Positions 45,487 through 54,324 of a DNA stretch of 56,546 bases are shown here, piece by piece; the stretch's first letter is position 1; each line of letters starts with the position of its first letter. Under the pieces are notes generated by a model that did no database searches, had not been told where the DNA came from, and saw nothing but the letters and a program-made list of their open reading frames with translations. The stretch is taken from NCBI RefSeq assembly GCF_900142575.1, contig NZ_FRBI01000037.1, positions 1 through 56,546 of the forward strand, in the 5' to 3' direction. The DNA is from Actinacidiphila paucisporea (GTDB lineage Bacteria > Actinomycetota > Actinomycetes > Streptomycetales > Streptomycetaceae). A program made the translations under genes and the position numbers.

Positions 45487-45969
45487 ATGCTGACTCGTAT
45501 CGACCACATCGGGATCGCCTGCTTCGACCTCGACGCGACCGTCGAGTTCTACCGTGCCACCTACGGCTTCGAGGTGTTCCACAGCGAGGTGAACGACGAG
45601 CAGGGCGTGCGCGAGGCCATGCTCAAGATCAACGGCACCTCCGACGGCGGCGCCTCCTACCTCCAGCTGCTGGAACCGACCAGGGAGGACTCCGCGGTCG
45701 GCAAGTGGCTGGCGAAGAACGGCGAGGGCGTCCACCACATCGCCTTCGGCACCGCGGACGTGGACGCGGACTCCGAGGCCATCAGGGACAAGGGCGTCAG
45801 GGTGCTCTACGACGAGCCGCGGCGCGGCTCCATGGAGTCGAGGATCACCTTCCTGCACCCCAAGGACTGTCACGGTGTGCTCACCGAACTGGTGACCGCG
45901 GCCGGTCAGCACGGCGGAGCCGCGGCCCCCACGGGATCCGGTCCCGTCCAGGACCCCCAGGACCACTGA
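45487..45969 (+). CDS. mce: Methylmalonyl-CoA epimerase
   Basis: This 160-residue vicinal-oxygen-chelate protein has the metal ligand His in TRIDHIGIACFDLDA, then GVHHIAFGTADVD, RITFLHPKDCHGVLTELV with the C-terminal Glu ligand. It interconverts (R)- and (S)-methylmalonyl-CoA. ATG 45487 is chosen because the domain begins at once; there is no good ribosome site, and an upstream in-frame start would add 17 unconserved residues. The last 20 residues are Gly/Pro-rich. Confidence 0.93.
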   Translation: MLTRIDHIGIACFDLDATVEFYRATYGFEVFHSEVNDEQGVREAMLKINGTSDGGASYLQLLEPTREDSAVGKWLAKNGEGVHHIAFGTADVDADSEAIRDKGVRVLYDEPRRGSMESRITFLHPKDCHGVLTELVTAAGQHGGAAAPTGSGPVQDPQDH

Positions 45970-46101
45970 CCCAACCCCCGTTCTGCCCGGTAGAGTGACC
46001 GGGCCGACCGGGGTGGGCTCTGGGTACGCTCCCGCTCCGCGCCGTTGATCTGACACCATTCTTCTTATGGCCCCGGATTTTCCAACAGGGCCACGGAGAA
46101 T

Positions 46102-46122
46102 CTCACCCGGTTGGCGGGTGAG
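46102..46122 (+). repeat. Hairpin in the scy leader
   Basis: CTCACCC (46102-46108) and GGGTGAG (46116-46122) form perfect 7-bp arms around 7 nt, ending 28 nt before the chosen scy start and just before the AGGAGA ribosome site. It may be an operator or affect translation. Confidence 0.4.
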
Positions 46123-46150
46123 TACGCCAGGAGACCGATGGGACCGCGGA

Positions 46151-49100
46151 GTGCGGGGCAACGACAGCTACCGGGCTGACGACCAGCTCTCTCAGCTCGA
46201 AGCCGAGATGGACCGGCTTCGTACCGAGCGGGGCAAAGCGGTCGATCACGCCGACGACCTCGGATACCAGGTCGAGGTGCTGCGCGCCAAACTGCACGAG
46301 GCGCGGCGCATGCTGGCGTCCCGCCCTGCCTACGAGAACATCGGGCACCAGGCCGACCAGCTGCTGCGCAATGCCCAGATCCAGGCCGACCAGCTGCGCG
46401 CGGACGCCGAGCGCGAGCTGCGCGAGGCCAGGGCGCAGACCCAGCGGCTCCTGCAGGAGCAGGCCGAGCACCAGTCGCGTTTCGAGGCCGAGTGGCATGC
46501 CGAGGCCATTGCCAGGCGCCGCCAGCTGGACGAGGAGCTCGCCGACCGCAGGGCCAACGTCGAGACGCACGTCAACGAGAACGTGGCGTGGGCCGAGCAG
46601 CTGCGGGCCCGCAGCGAGTCGCAGGCCCGCCGGCTGCTGGACGAGACCAGGGCGGAGTCCGAGGCGGCGCTGGCGGCCGCCCGCGCCGAGGCGACCCGGG
46701 TCGCCGAGCAGACCAGGGAGCGGCTGACCGCCGACGCCCAGACGGCCCGCACCGAGGCCGAGCAGCTGCTGCGCAGGGCGCGCGCCGACGCCGAGCGGCT
46801 GCTGACCGCCGCGTCCGCGCAGGCCCAGGAGGCGACCAGCGAGGCCGAGCAGCTGCGCACCTCGACCCGCAGCGAGTCCGAGGAGGCCAGGCTCAGGGCC
46901 ACCGAGCTGTCCCGGCTGGCCGAGGAGCGGCTGCGGGAGGCCGACGAGGCGCTGCGTACGGCCACCGCGGAGGCCGAGCGGCTGCGCGAGGAGGCCACCG
47001 CGGGCGCCGCGAAGCGGCTGGCCGCCACCGAGACGGAGAACGAGCAGCGCACCCGTACCGCCAGGGCCGAGATCGCCCGGATGGTCAACGAGGCGACGCG
47101 GGAGGCCGAGGCCGCCAAGGCGGAGGCCGAGCAGACCGTCGCCGACGCCCGCGCCGAGGCCGAGCGGATCCGCAGCGAGGCGCAGGAGGCGGCCAGGGCC
47201 GCCGCCGCGGAGGACGCCGCCGCCCAGCTCGCGCAGGCCGCCCGTTCGGCCGAGGAGATCCTCACCAAGGCCTCCGAGGACGCCCGCTCCACCACCAAGA
47301 ACGCCGGCGAGGAGGCCGAGCGGATCCGCAGCGAGGCCCAGGCCGAGGCGGACCGGCTGCGCGCCGAGGCGGAGGCCGCGGCGCAGGAGCTGCGCGGCGC
47401 CGCCCAGGACGACACCGAGGAATACCGCGCCAGGACGGTCGACCTGCAGGAGGAGGCCAGGCGGCTGCGCGGCGAGGCCGAGCAGCTGCGGGCCGACGCG
47501 GTCGCCGAGGGCGAGCGGATCCGCGGTGAGGCCCGCCGCGAGGCGGTGCAGCAGATCGAGGAGGCCGCGAGCAAGGCCGAGGAGCTGCTGGCCAAGGCCA
47601 AGGCCGACGGCGACGAGCAGCGGCAGAGCGCGTCCGCCGAGGCCGAGCGGATGCGTACCGAGTCCGTGGAGCGGGCCTCGGCGCTGGGCGCGAAGGCCGA
47701 GGAGGCGCTGCGCGGCGCCCGCGCGGAGGCCGACGAGCTGCGGGCCGAGGCCGAGCGGCAGGGCGCCGCGGTCACCGAGGCCGCCGAGCGGGCCGCGGCG
47801 GAGCAGCGGGCCGAGGCAGACACCGTCGTGGCGCGGATGCGCGAGGAGACCGAGGCCGATCTGGCCAGGCTGCGCGAGGAGGCCGAGGCCCGGGTCGGCG
47901 CCGCCGAGCAGGGCCTGCGCGAGGCGGCCGCGGAGGCGGACCGGATCCGCGCGGAGGCGGCGGCGGAGGCCGAGCAGCTGCGCCAGGAGACCGCCGAGCG
48001 GGTCCGTACGCTCCAGGAGCAGGCCGAGGCGGAGGCCGTACGGCTGCGGGACGAGGCGGCGGCGGACGCGGCCCAGTCCCGTGCGGAGGGCGAGAACATC
48101 GCGCTGCGCGTGCAGGCCGAGGCGGCGGCGGAGGCCGAGCAGCGCAGGACCGAGGCGCAGGAGACCGCCGACCGGGTGCGGGCCGAGGCGTCCGCCGCGG
48201 CCGAGCGGCTCGGGGCGGAGGCGGCGGAGGCGCTGGCCGCGGCCCAGGAGGAGGCGGCCAGGCGGCGCAGGGAGGCCGAGGAGCTGCTGGCCGCGGCGCG
48301 CGGCGAGGCCGAGCAGGAGCGGGCCAGGGCCCGCGGCGAGAGCGAGGAGATGCTCGCGGCCGCCCGCAAGCGCGTCGAGGACGCGGCGGCGGAGGCCGAC
48401 CGGCTGGCCGGCGAGGCCGAGCGGCGGGCCGCCGAGCTGGTGGCGGCGGCCGAGGCGACCGCGCAGCAGGTACGGGACTCGGTCGCGCATCTGCACCAGG
48501 AGGCGGAGCAGGAGATCGCCGGGCTGCGTTCGGCGGCCGAGCACGCGGCGGAGCGGATGCGCTCCGAGGCGCAGGGCGAGGCGGACCGGCTGCACGCGGA
48601 CGCCAACTCCGAGCGGGAGCGGGCCGGCCAGGACGCGTCGCGGATGCGCTCCGAGGCCCAGTCGGAGTCGGAGGCGGCCAGGGCGCTCGCCGACCGTACG
48701 GTGACCGAGGCGATCGAGGAGGCGGACCGGCTGCGCGCCGAGGCCCGCGAGGACGCCAACCGGATGCGTACCGACGCCGCGAACCAGGCCGACCAGCTGG
48801 TCGGCAGGGCCCGCGAGGAGGCCGACCGGCTCGGCGCGATGGCCAGGGAGGCGCTGGAGGGCGCCGAGCGGGACGCCGAGGAGTCGCGCACCGGCTCGCA
48901 GCGGATCCTGGACGAGGCCAGGGAGGCGGCCAACAAGCGCCGCAGCGAGGCCGCCGAGCAGGCCGACGAGCTGGTCGGCAAGGCGCAGGCGGAGGCCAGG
49001 CGGGTCGCCGAGGCCGCCGAGGAGCGGTCCGACGCGATGGTCGGCGCGGCCCGCGCCGAGGCCGAGCGGCTGGTCAACGAGGCCACCGCGGAGGGCAACG

Positions 49101-49714
49101 GGCTGGTGGAGCGGGCGCGTACGGATGCCGACACGCTGCTCGGCGAGGCCCGCAGGGACGCCACCACGACCAGGGAGCGCACCGACGAGCTGCGCCGCCG
49201 GGTGGAGTCCGAGGTGGAGGAGCTGCACGACCGCTCGCGCAAGGAGGCCGCGGAGGCGATGCGGGTGGTCGGCGAGCGGGTCGACAAGCTGGTGGCCGCC
49301 GCGACCGAGCAGTTGCGGGAGGCCGAGCAGAAGGCCGCCGAGATCAAGTCCACCGCCACGTCGGAGGCGAGCAAGGTCCGTATCGCCGCGGTGAAGAAGG
49401 TCGAGGGCCTGCTCAAGGAGGCCGAGCAGAACAAGGCCGAGGCGGAGCGGGAAGCGGAGCGGGTCAAGGGGGAGGCGCGTGCCGAGGCCGAGCGCATCGT
49501 GACCGAGGGCCGGCGCGAGCTGGACACCCTGGTCCGCAGGCGCGAGGACATCAATGCGGAGATCGGCCGGGTCCAGGACGTGCTGGAGGCACTGGAGTCG
49601 TTCGAAGCACCGGGTGGCGCGGCCAAAAGTTCGAAGAGTACGGTCTCCGCGGGAGCGGCCGCCGGTTCCGCCCGGACGGGTGGCAAGCGCAACGACGATG
49701 CTCCACTCGATTGA
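46151..49714 (+). CDS. scy: Scy, giant coiled-coil protein of the tip-organising centre
   Basis: This 1187-residue protein is nearly all coiled coil. After a conserved head (DDQLSQLEAEMDRLRTERGK, GYQVEVLRAKLHEARR), from about residue 75 it is a long series of Ala/Glu/Arg-rich repeats such as EAERIRSEAQ and EADRLRAEAE, ending in a short Ser/Gly/Lys tail. Scy scaffolds polar growth and hyphal branching together with DivIVA, FilP and ParA. GTG 46151 is chosen by likeness to known Scy N-termini; GTG 46118, nearer the upstream hairpin, is an alternative. The S. coelicolor protein is, from memory, about 1326 residues, so this one seems to have lost repeat units. filP follows after 105 nt. Confidence 0.93.
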   Translation: MRGNDSYRADDQLSQLEAEMDRLRTERGKAVDHADDLGYQVEVLRAKLHEARRMLASRPAYENIGHQADQLLRNAQIQADQLRADAERELREARAQTQRLLQEQAEHQSRFEAEWHAEAIARRRQLDEELADRRANVETHVNENVAWAEQLRARSESQARRLLDETRAESEAALAAARAEATRVAEQTRERLTADAQTARTEAEQLLRRARADAERLLTAASAQAQEATSEAEQLRTSTRSESEEARLRATELSRLAEERLREADEALRTATAEAERLREEATAGAAKRLAATETENEQRTRTARAEIARMVNEATREAEAAKAEAEQTVADARAEAERIRSEAQEAARAAAAEDAAAQLAQAARSAEEILTKASEDARSTTKNAGEEAERIRSEAQAEADRLRAEAEAAAQELRGAAQDDTEEYRARTVDLQEEARRLRGEAEQLRADAVAEGERIRGEARREAVQQIEEAASKAEELLAKAKADGDEQRQSASAEAERMRTESVERASALGAKAEEALRGARAEADELRAEAERQGAAVTEAAERAAAEQRAEADTVVARMREETEADLARLREEAEARVGAAEQGLREAAAEADRIRAEAAAEAEQLRQETAERVRTLQEQAEAEAVRLRDEAAADAAQSRAEGENIALRVQAEAAAEAEQRRTEAQETADRVRAEASAAAERLGAEAAEALAAAQEEAARRRREAEELLAAARGEAEQERARARGESEEMLAAARKRVEDAAAEADRLAGEAERRAAELVAAAEATAQQVRDSVAHLHQEAEQEIAGLRSAAEHAAERMRSEAQGEADRLHADANSERERAGQDASRMRSEAQSESEAARALADRTVTEAIEEADRLRAEAREDANRMRTDAANQADQLVGRAREEADRLGAMAREALEGAERDAEESRTGSQRILDEAREAANKRRSEAAEQADELVGKAQAEARRVAEAAEERSDAMVGAARAEAERLVNEATAEGNGLVERARTDADTLLGEARRDATTTRERTDELRRRVESEVEELHDRSRKEAAEAMRVVGERVDKLVAAATEQLREAEQKAAEIKSTATSEASKVRIAAVKKVEGLLKEAEQNKAEAEREAERVKGEARAEAERIVTEGRRELDTLVRRREDINAEIGRVQDVLEALESFEAPGGAAKSSKSTVSAGAAAGSARTGGKRNDDAPLD

Positions 49715-49770
49715 GCGGACATTCTCCATGCCGAATGCGCAATGGCTCGGTGACACGCCGCTGAGCCCCC

Positions 49771-49776
49771 TAGGAT
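49771..49776 (+). promoter_or_regulatory. Candidate -10 box of filP
   Basis: TAGGAT lies 43 nt upstream of the filP ATG, with GGTGAC 16 nt further upstream as a weak -35. It would allow filP transcription independent of scy. Confidence 0.35.
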
Positions 49777-49819
49777 TCCCTCTATCACCTCACCGGTCTG
49801 AATCATCGACAGGAACCCC

Positions 49820-50755
49820 ATGAGCGACACTTCCTCCCCCTTCGGCTTCGAGTTGGTGCGTCGCGGATACGACCGCGGACAGGTGGACGACCGCATCACC
49901 AAGCTCGTCGCCGACCGTGACAGTGCCCTGACGCGCATCACCGCGCTGGAGAAGCGCATCGAGGAACTGCACCTCGAAACCCAGAACGCCGCGGCTCAGG
50001 TGAACGACTCCGAGCCGTCCTACGCCGGCCTCGGTGCCCGGGTGGAGAAGATCCTCCGCCTGGCCGAGGAAGAGGCCAAGGACCTGCGTGAGGAGGCCCG
50101 TCGCGCCGCCGAGCAGCACCGCGAGCTGGCCGACTCCGCGGCCGCGCAGGTGCGCAACGACGCGGAGGCCTACGCCGCCGACCGCAAGTCCAAGGCCGAG
50201 GACGAGGGCGCCCGGATCGTCGACAAGGCGAAGGGCGACGCGACGCAGCTGCGCAGCGACGCGCAGAAGGACGCCCTGGCCAAGCGCGAGGAAGCCGACG
50301 CGCTGTTCGAGGAGACCCGCGCCAAGGCCGCCCAGGCCGCCGCGGACTTCGAGACCAACCTGGCCAAGCGCCGCGAGCAGTCCGAGCGCGACCTGGCGTC
50401 GCGTCAGGCGAAGGCGGAGAAGCGCCTGGCGGAGATCGAGCACCGTGCCGAGCAGCTGCGCCTCGAGGCGGAGAAGCTGCGTACGGACGCCGAGCGCCGG
50501 GCCCGCCAGACGGTGGAGACCGCGCAGCGCCAGTCCGAGGACATCGTCGCGGACGCGAACGCGAAGGCGGACCGGATCCGCAGCGAGTCCGAGCGCGAGC
50601 TGGCGGCGCTCACCAACCGCCGCGACAGCATCAACGCGCAGCTGACCAACGTCCGCGAGATGCTGGCCACGCTGACCGGCGCTGCCGTCGCCGCGGCGGG
50701 CTCCCCGGACGACGAGCCGATCTCGCGCGGTGTCCCGGCCCAGCAGTCCCGCTGA
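49820..50755 (+). CDS. filP: FilP, intermediate-filament-like coiled-coil protein
   Basis: This 311-residue protein starts with a DivIVA-like N-terminal motif (FGFELVRRGYDRGQVDDRI) and continues as coiled coil through residue about 285 (EKILRLAEEEAKDLREEA, KRREQSERDLASRQAKAEKR), ending VPAQQSR. It forms cytoskeletal networks at hyphal tips and gives stiffness, working with DivIVA and Scy. AGGAA lies 5 nt before the ATG. Length matches the characterised S. coelicolor FilP (about 310 residues). A perfect hairpin terminator follows. Confidence 0.95.
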   Translation: MSDTSSPFGFELVRRGYDRGQVDDRITKLVADRDSALTRITALEKRIEELHLETQNAAAQVNDSEPSYAGLGARVEKILRLAEEEAKDLREEARRAAEQHRELADSAAAQVRNDAEAYAADRKSKAEDEGARIVDKAKGDATQLRSDAQKDALAKREEADALFEETRAKAAQAAADFETNLAKRREQSERDLASRQAKAEKRLAEIEHRAEQLRLEAEKLRTDAERRARQTVETAQRQSEDIVADANAKADRIRSESERELAALTNRRDSINAQLTNVREMLATLTGAAVAAAGSPDDEPISRGVPAQQSR

Positions 50756-50795
50756 CCCCACAGGCCGCCTGGACGCTTGCTTCCACCGGTTTTCA

Positions 50796-50829
50796 CGGAA
50801 CCCCCGTACGCTCGCGCACGGGGGTTCCG
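50796..50829 (+). terminator. Terminator after filP
   Basis: CGGAACCCCCGT (50796-50807) and ACGGGGGTTCCG (50818-50829) form a perfect 12-bp stem with a 10-nt loop, 40 nt after the filP stop. Confidence 0.75.
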
Positions 50830-50840
50830 CCGTGTCTTGC

Positions 50841-50846
50841 TAGCCT
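50841..50846 (+). promoter_or_regulatory. -10 box of the ABC transporter operon
   Basis: TAGCCT ends 7 nt before ATG 50854, and no ribosome site is present between them. This is the arrangement of a leaderless gene. The filP terminator directly upstream supports a new promoter here. Confidence 0.5.
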
Positions 50847-50853
50847 CGCCCCC

Positions 50854-51927
50854 ATGATTGAGTTGCAGGGGCTCACCAAGCGGTACGGGGACAGGACCGC
50901 AGTCGACCATCTCACCTTCACCGTGCGCCCCGGCGTGGTGACCGGATTCCTCGGGCCGAACGGCGCGGGCAAGTCCACCACGATGCGGATGCTGCTCGGC
51001 CTCGACGCGCCGACCAGCGGCGACGTCCGTATCGACGGCAAGCATTACGCGCAGCTCAGCGAGCCGCTCAAGCACATCGGGGCGCTGCTGGACGCCAAGT
51101 CGATCCACGGCGGCCGCACCGCGTACGACCATCTGCTGTGCATCGCGCAGTCCAACCGGATCCCCACCCGCCGGGTGGGCGAGGTGCTGGAGACCGTGGG
51201 TCTTTCCGCGGTGGCGCGCAAGCGCTCCAAGGGGTTCTCGCTCGGGATGGGCCAGCGGCTCGGCATCGCCGCGGCGCTGCTGGGCGACCCGGAGATCCTG
51301 ATGTTCGACGAGCCGGTCAACGGCCTGGACCCGGAGGGCATCCACTGGATCCGCAACCTCATGAAGGGGTTGGCCGCGCAGGGCCGCACGGTCTTCGTGT
51401 CCAGCCACCTGATGAGCGAGATGGCGCTGACCGCGGAGCACCTGATCGTGATCGGCCGCGGGCGGCTGCTGGCGGACACCTCGATGGCGGACTTCATCGA
51501 GAAGAACTCCCGCTCGTTCGTGCGGCTGCGCTCCCCGCAGCCGGAGCGGCTGCGGGACGTGCTGACCGCGGCCGGGCACACCGTGGTGAGCACCGGCGAC
51601 GGTGCCTTCGAGATCACCGGCAAGGACGCCGCCGAGCTGGGTGAACTGGCCGCGCAGCACCAGCTGGTGCTGCACGAACTGAGCCCGCAGCGGGCGTCGT
51701 TGGAGGAAGCTTTCATGCAGCTGACCGCCGAGTCGGTCGAATACCACGCGCACGGCGCGGTGACACCGGGCGCCTCGGTGCCGGTGCCGGCCGCGCCGGC
51801 GCAACAGGGGTGGCAGCACGGGGGTCCGCCGCCCACCGCGCCGCCACCGCAGCAGCAGCCGCCGCAGGGCGGCGGGCAGCAGTGGGGCTCGCAGTGGCGC
51901 AACCCGGGCTCCGGAAAGGGGCGTTGA
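50854..51927 (+). CDS. ABC transporter ATP-binding protein
   Basis: This 357-residue ATPase has Walker A GPNGAGKST, a signature region FSLGMGQRLGIAAALLG (the LSGGQ is modified to SLGMG, as in DrrA-type exporters), Walker B ILMFDEPVNGLDPEG and the switch VSSHLMSE. The C-terminal 50 residues are Pro/Gln/Gly-rich and likely flexible. It pairs with the permease starting 1 nt after its stop. Substrate unknown; the DrrA/CcmA-type subfamily suggests export. Confidence 0.93.
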   Translation: MIELQGLTKRYGDRTAVDHLTFTVRPGVVTGFLGPNGAGKSTTMRMLLGLDAPTSGDVRIDGKHYAQLSEPLKHIGALLDAKSIHGGRTAYDHLLCIAQSNRIPTRRVGEVLETVGLSAVARKRSKGFSLGMGQRLGIAAALLGDPEILMFDEPVNGLDPEGIHWIRNLMKGLAAQGRTVFVSSHLMSEMALTAEHLIVIGRGRLLADTSMADFIEKNSRSFVRLRSPQPERLRDVLTAAGHTVVSTGDGAFEITGKDAAELGELAAQHQLVLHELSPQRASLEEAFMQLTAESVEYHAHGAVTPGASVPVPAAPAQQGWQHGGPPPTAPPPQQQPPQGGGQQWGSQWRNPGSGKGR

Positions 51928-51928
51928 C

Positions 51929-52702
51929 ATGGCTGCCCCCTCCGCGATCCTGCAGTCCGAGTGGACCAAGATCAGGTCGGTCCGCTCCACCATCTGGACG
52001 CTGGCCCTGGCCTTCATCGTGACCGTCGCCCTCGGCGCGATCATCTGCCTGGTGTTCGACAACACCTGGGACTCCCTGTCGCCGGACGACCAGGCCACCT
52101 TCGACCCGACCAACACCAGCTTCGTCGGCATGCAGCTCGGCCAGCTCGCGCTGATCGTCTTCGGCGTGCTGGTCATCGCCAGCGAGTACAGCACCGGCAT
52201 GATCCGCACCTCGCTGGCCGCGGTGCCGCAGCGCGGCTCCTTCTACGCCAGCAAGGTCGCGGTGGCCGGCGCGCTGGCGCTGGTGGTCGGCATGGCGACC
52301 AGCTTCGTGGTGTTCTTCCTAGGGCAGGCGCTGCTGGGCTCGCACAAGGCGCAGATCAGCGACCCGGGCGTGCTGCGCGCGGTGGTCGGCGCCGGGCTCT
52401 ACATGACGCTGCTGGTGCTGCTGTGCGTGGGTGCGGCGGCGATGCTGCGCAGCCCGATGCTCGGCCTGGGCATCCTGATGCCGTTCTTCTTCCTGGTCTC
52501 GCCGATCCTGTCGGTGATCCCGAAGGTGAAGAAGGTCGCGCAGTACTTCCCCGACCAGGCGGGCCAGAAGATCATGCAGGTCGTGCCGGGCTCCGACAGC
52601 AACGGGCCGTACGGGCCGTGGGGCGGTATCGGCATCATGGCGGTGTGGGTCGCGGTGGCGCTGCTCGGCGGCTACCTGGTGCTCAGGCAGCGCGACGCCT
52701 GA
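51929..52702 (+). CDS. ABC-2 type permease
   Basis: This 257-residue membrane protein begins ILQSEWTKIRSVRSTIWTLA, the typical cytoplasmic lead of ABC-2 permeases, then has six predicted helices. The loop ASEYSTGMIRTSLAAVPQRG is diagnostic of this permease family (EYxxGTIR-type). It follows the ATPase by 1 nt and completes the transporter. A hairpin inside the next, convergent gene probably terminates its mRNA. Confidence 0.92.
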   Translation: MAAPSAILQSEWTKIRSVRSTIWTLALAFIVTVALGAIICLVFDNTWDSLSPDDQATFDPTNTSFVGMQLGQLALIVFGVLVIASEYSTGMIRTSLAAVPQRGSFYASKVAVAGALALVVGMATSFVVFFLGQALLGSHKAQISDPGVLRAVVGAGLYMTLLVLLCVGAAAMLRSPMLGLGILMPFFFLVSPILSVIPKVKKVAQYFPDQAGQKIMQVVPGSDSNGPYGPWGGIGIMAVWVAVALLGGYLVLRQRDA

Positions 52703-52710
52703 GGGCCCGC

Positions 52711-53028
52711 TCAGTATCTCGGCGCGTTACGGGACCGCCGCACCTTGCTGGTGCGGCGGTCCTTGGCGTTCCAGCAGGCCCGGTGCCAGTGCCGCCGGTC
52801 GTCCAGGCCGTCGTAGTCGCGCCAGGCCACCACGTGGCCGACGCCGGGCGGGATCTCCTGGTCGCAGCCGGGGCAGCGGTAGTGCTTGGTCGAGGCGGCA
52901 CCGGCGATCGGCCGCACCACCCACTCCTCGCCCTGCCACTCCTCGGTACCGGCGCCGCCGACCCCGGACTCCTGGATGCTCGCCGCGGGGCGCGGGGCGC
53001 CGTGCGGGTGGTTACGTCGCGGCGACAC
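52711..53028 (-). CDS. Zinc-ribbon-like protein (often labelled ATP/GTP-binding)
   Basis: This 105-residue protein has a Gly/Pro-rich N-terminus and then YRCPGCDQEIPPGVGHVVAW and RRHWHRACWNAKDRR. CPGC with the later His/Cys cluster would form a zinc site. The tail is very basic (RTSKVRRSRNAPRY). Relatives are often called ATP/GTP-binding proteins, but no P-loop is visible. GTG 53028 follows GAGG. Its 3' end contains a perfect hairpin that probably terminates the convergent transporter operon, 8 nt away. Confidence 0.75.
   Translation of the reverse strand: MSPRRNHPHGAPRPAASIQESGVGGAGTEEWQGEEWVVRPIAGAASTKHYRCPGCDQEIPPGVGHVVAWRDYDGLDDRRHWHRACWNAKDRRTSKVRRSRNAPRY
52734..52760. terminator. Terminator-like hairpin inside the zinc-ribbon gene's 3' end
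   Basis: ACCGCCGCACC (52734-52744) and GGTGCGGCGGT (52750-52760) form a perfect 11-bp stem with a 5-nt loop, 32 nt after the permease stop. It lies within the coding sequence of the convergent gene, where it encodes the basic tail. Confidence 0.6.
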
Positions 53029-53200
53029 GGGCACCTCGCGCTCTGCTGGCTTCGCGGACGGCATCCAGGGTACGCGTCGCAGGACCGAGTACCCGAACGG
53101 CCGCATCCGCCGCACCAGTGCCGAAAATCATGAGAACGCCGCGGAAAGCCGTGCCTTTGGCACGTGCCAGGCGTTAGTCACTCCAAGGAGGGAGTGGGCG

Positions 53201-54229
53201 ATGCGCGTTGGGACGTTCGTACTCGCGGCTCAGTTCCCCGGTCAGGGCCAGGCCGAGCCACTGCACCGGGCGATATCGACCGCGGAGGCGGCGGAGGCCG
53301 CGGGGTTGGACGCGGTGTGGCTGGCCGAGCACCACTTCGTGCCGTACGGGGTGTGCCCGTCGGCGGTGACGCTGGCCGGGCTGCTGCTCGGGCGGACCCG
53401 GCGGATCGGCGTCGGCACCGCGGTCAGCGTGCTGCCGACCACGCACCCGGTGGCGCTGGGCGAGCAGGCGGCGCTGCTGCACCTGGTCTCCGGCGGCCGC
53501 TTCACCCTCGGGGTGGGCCGCGGCGGGCCCTGGGTGGACCTGCAGGTCTTCGGCGCCGGCAAGGAGGCGTACGAGCACGGTTTCCCCGAGTCGCTCGACC
53601 TGCTGCTGCGCTGGCTGCGGGAGCCCTCGGTGGGCGCGCAAGGACCGCGCTACGCCTTCCCCGAAGTGCCGGTGGTACCGCGGCCCGACGAGCTGGAGCC
53701 GGCGGGTGCGGGGCCCGCGGTGGTGGTGGCGTGCACCTCACCCGGCACCGTACGGCTGGCCGCGGAGCGCGGGCTGCCGATGCTGCTGGGCATGCACTGC
53801 GGCGACCAGGACAAGGCCGCGATGGTCGCCCTGTGGCGGCGCACCGCACTGGCCGCGGGCCACGGGGCCGACGCGGTCGCGGCGGCCGGGCACGTCTCGG
53901 CGGGGGTGGTCCAGGTGGCCGACACCCGCGCGGACGCGGTCGAGTCGCTGCGCAAGGCGATGCCCGGCTGGTTGCAGCGGGGCCTGGCCGCGCACCGTAC
54001 GGTCGACGGCCGGACGCGCGCGATGCGCGACCCGTACGCGTACACCGACCTGCTCTGCGACCTGCACCCGGTCGGCCCGCCGCGGCTGTGCGCCGACCGG
54101 CTCGCGGCGACCGCGGAGGCCACCGGCATCACCCGGTTCGCGCTGCTGGTCGAGGGCTCGGGCGACCTGGCGGCGACCCTGCACAACGTCGCACGTCTCG
54201 GCGGTGACGTACTCCCGGAACTGGCCTGA
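53201..54229 (+). CDS. LLM-class (luciferase-like) flavin/F420 oxidoreductase
   Basis: This 342-residue TIM-barrel protein has the luciferase-like start MRVGTFVLAAQFPGQGQ, AAGLDAVWLAEHHFV, GRTRRIGVGTAVSVLPTTHPV and SGGRFTLGVGRGGPW. Members are monooxygenases or F420-dependent reductases; the substrate cannot be told. ATG 53201 has a perfect AAGGAGGGAG ribosome site; the longer upstream frame antiparallel to the zinc-ribbon gene is not real. It appears monocistronic. Confidence 0.9.
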   Translation: MRVGTFVLAAQFPGQGQAEPLHRAISTAEAAEAAGLDAVWLAEHHFVPYGVCPSAVTLAGLLLGRTRRIGVGTAVSVLPTTHPVALGEQAALLHLVSGGRFTLGVGRGGPWVDLQVFGAGKEAYEHGFPESLDLLLRWLREPSVGAQGPRYAFPEVPVVPRPDELEPAGAGPAVVVACTSPGTVRLAAERGLPMLLGMHCGDQDKAAMVALWRRTALAAGHGADAVAAAGHVSAGVVQVADTRADAVESLRKAMPGWLQRGLAAHRTVDGRTRAMRDPYAYTDLLCDLHPVGPPRLCADRLAATAEATGITRFALLVEGSGDLAATLHNVARLGGDVLPELA

Positions 54230-54324
54230 TCACATGTGCATGGCCCGTCGCGGGAGCACGCCCCGTTGTGCCGGCCGCTGTTGCTCGACTACGGCTCCCG
54301 CGCGTGCGGCACGGGGCCGGCCGG

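Noticed and set aside
46103..49959. Two minus-strand open frames of more than 1200 codons opposite scy and filP
   Set aside because: They arise from the GC-rich, periodic codons of the coiled-coil repeats. They have no ribosome sites or family motifs and are mutually overlapping.
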